From JAWKWH01 sp963669415 (GTDB lineage: Bacteria; Pseudomonadota; Alphaproteobacteria; Rhizobiales; Rhizobiaceae), in assembly GCA_963669415.2 (NCBI GenBank), contig CAXXPS010000001.1, positions 992,001 through 1,056,000 of the forward strand: 64,000 nucleotides of DNA. The letters run 5' to 3'. The first letter of the stretch is position 1, and the number at the start of each line of letters is the position of its first letter. The position numbers were made by a program, and so were the translations under genes. Under the pieces are notes generated by a model, which saw nothing but the letters and a program-made list of their open reading frames with translations, ran no database searches and had not been told where the DNA came from. Positions 63,527 through 64,000 of this stretch are shown piece by piece.

Positions 63527-63649
63527 GGCCGGGCATGTAGCAGGACGGTGCGGGAATGCAAGCGGTCCACGCGCGCGCAATAGTGATTGTGGGGAGGAAG
63601 ATGGGTAAAACAAGACGGTGAAAAGTGAGGAGGCGATCGGAGCCTCTGT

Positions 63650-64000
63650 CTATGGTTCGCTTTCGACCGGATATCCGGCCTCCTGCCACGCTATTGCACC
63701 CCCATCAAAGAAATAGACGTTTTTGTATCCCCAAACGACAGCTTTTGCAGCATCCCAGGCACCAAAGGCCGGAGTGTAAGAAATAACAATTTTCGTATCG
63801 GGAGAGGCAACTGCCATCAATTTTTCTTTGGTGAAATGCGTCTTGGGCGACGCTTCGGTGCGATAGACGGGTAAATGTACCGAGCCGGGAATGTGTTGCT
63901 CTTTCCAGTATTCTACGCTGCCCGTTTCGACAAACACCGCGCCTTCATCATAGAGCGATTTGGCTGTTTTCAGGTCCACGGAGGTGGCGCCCTCCACCTC
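63650..64000 (-). CDS. Rhodanese-like domain protein (5' end outside window)
   Basis: C-terminal part of a rhodanese domain: 'LYDEGAVFVETGSVEYWKEQ', 'HIPGSVHLPVYR', 'TKIVISYTPAFGAWDAAKAV' and 'GYKNVYFFDGGAIAWQEAGY'. The catalytic Cys loop (usually C-x5-R at the end of 'IVxYC') is replaced by Thr-Pro-Ala-Phe-Gly-Ala, so it is probably not a sulfurtransferase but a sensing or binding domain. The gene is open at the right edge; GTG 63997 is unlikely to be the real start. Confidence 0.8.
   Translation of the reverse strand, partial: EVEGATSVDLKTAKSLYDEGAVFVETGSVEYWKEQHIPGSVHLPVYRTEASPKTHFTKEKLMAVASPDTKIVISYTPAFGAWDAAKAVVWGYKNVYFFDGGAIAWQEAGYPVESEP

Overview
The window looks like a chromosomal segment of an alphaproteobacterium, most likely a (marine-type) member of the Hyphomicrobiales/Rhizobiales. 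Pointers are an ECF11-type rpoE-chrR pair with its classical promoter, a rhizavidin-like biotin-binding protein, rhizobial intergenic palindromes (one translated in frame as the PLEGEMSAKPTEGG peptide), many TRAP/TTT/ABC uptake systems, and lepA next to a rhodanese. No rRNA, tRNA or CRISPR array was seen. Genus-level placement is inference.

Layout. 1-3.25 kb: singlet-oxygen/organic-peroxide stress cluster (DUF1365, DUF3833, SDR, chrR, rpoE). 3.3-6.55 kb, divergent from rpoE: a very large self-contained reductive dehalogenase fused to its own FAD/NAD(P)H/[2Fe-2S] reductase. 6.7-14.9 kb: membrane-anchored adenylate cyclase, then tamA-tamB. 14.9-16.4 kb: amidase. 16.4-27.5 kb: a divergent catabolic locus; leftward iclR-HAD-aminotransferase-aminotransferase-kinase, rightward tctCBA-aldehyde dehydrogenase-Tm-1-like protein. 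27.5-29.8 kb: GMC oxidoreductase and Asp/Glu racemase-like gene. 30.1-36.1 kb: DadA-like oxidase, TRAP transporter and two further membrane carriers in one operon. 36.1-42.8 kb: MarR-controlled homogentisate region (hmgA, small ORF, MBL-fold gene, MhaA-like flavoprotein monooxygenase, DUF2783 protein, VOC protein), tied together by three copies of one operator. 42.9-45.1 kb: Sel1 protein, ssb, LysR regulator. 45.4-54.9 kb: betaine-type ABC transporter, DUF1989-DUF1989-GcvT fusion, beta-hydroxyacid dehydrogenase, TIM-barrel isomerase, EamA exporter. 54.9-59 kb: avidin, DUF3179 protein, PilZ protein, two rhizobial hypotheticals and palindromic repeats. 59-61.7 kb: an orphan nuclease-like gene and an IS1111-type element. 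61.7-64 kb: lepA and a rhodanese cut by the window edge.

How the parts work together. Most of the window is scavenging and catabolism: four solute-binding-protein importers, each beside oxidoreductases or transferases that plausibly process the imported compound, and each with a local regulator or promoter. In three of these systems a GC-rich hairpin follows the binding-protein gene, a layout expected to keep its mRNA more abundant than the membrane genes. The homogentisate regulon and the reductive dehalogenase suggest use of aromatic and halogenated aromatic compounds. Two genes (the MBL-fold gene and the DUF3179 gene) each carry a single-base frameshift whose repair restores full family length, so either recent decay or sequencing error is present.
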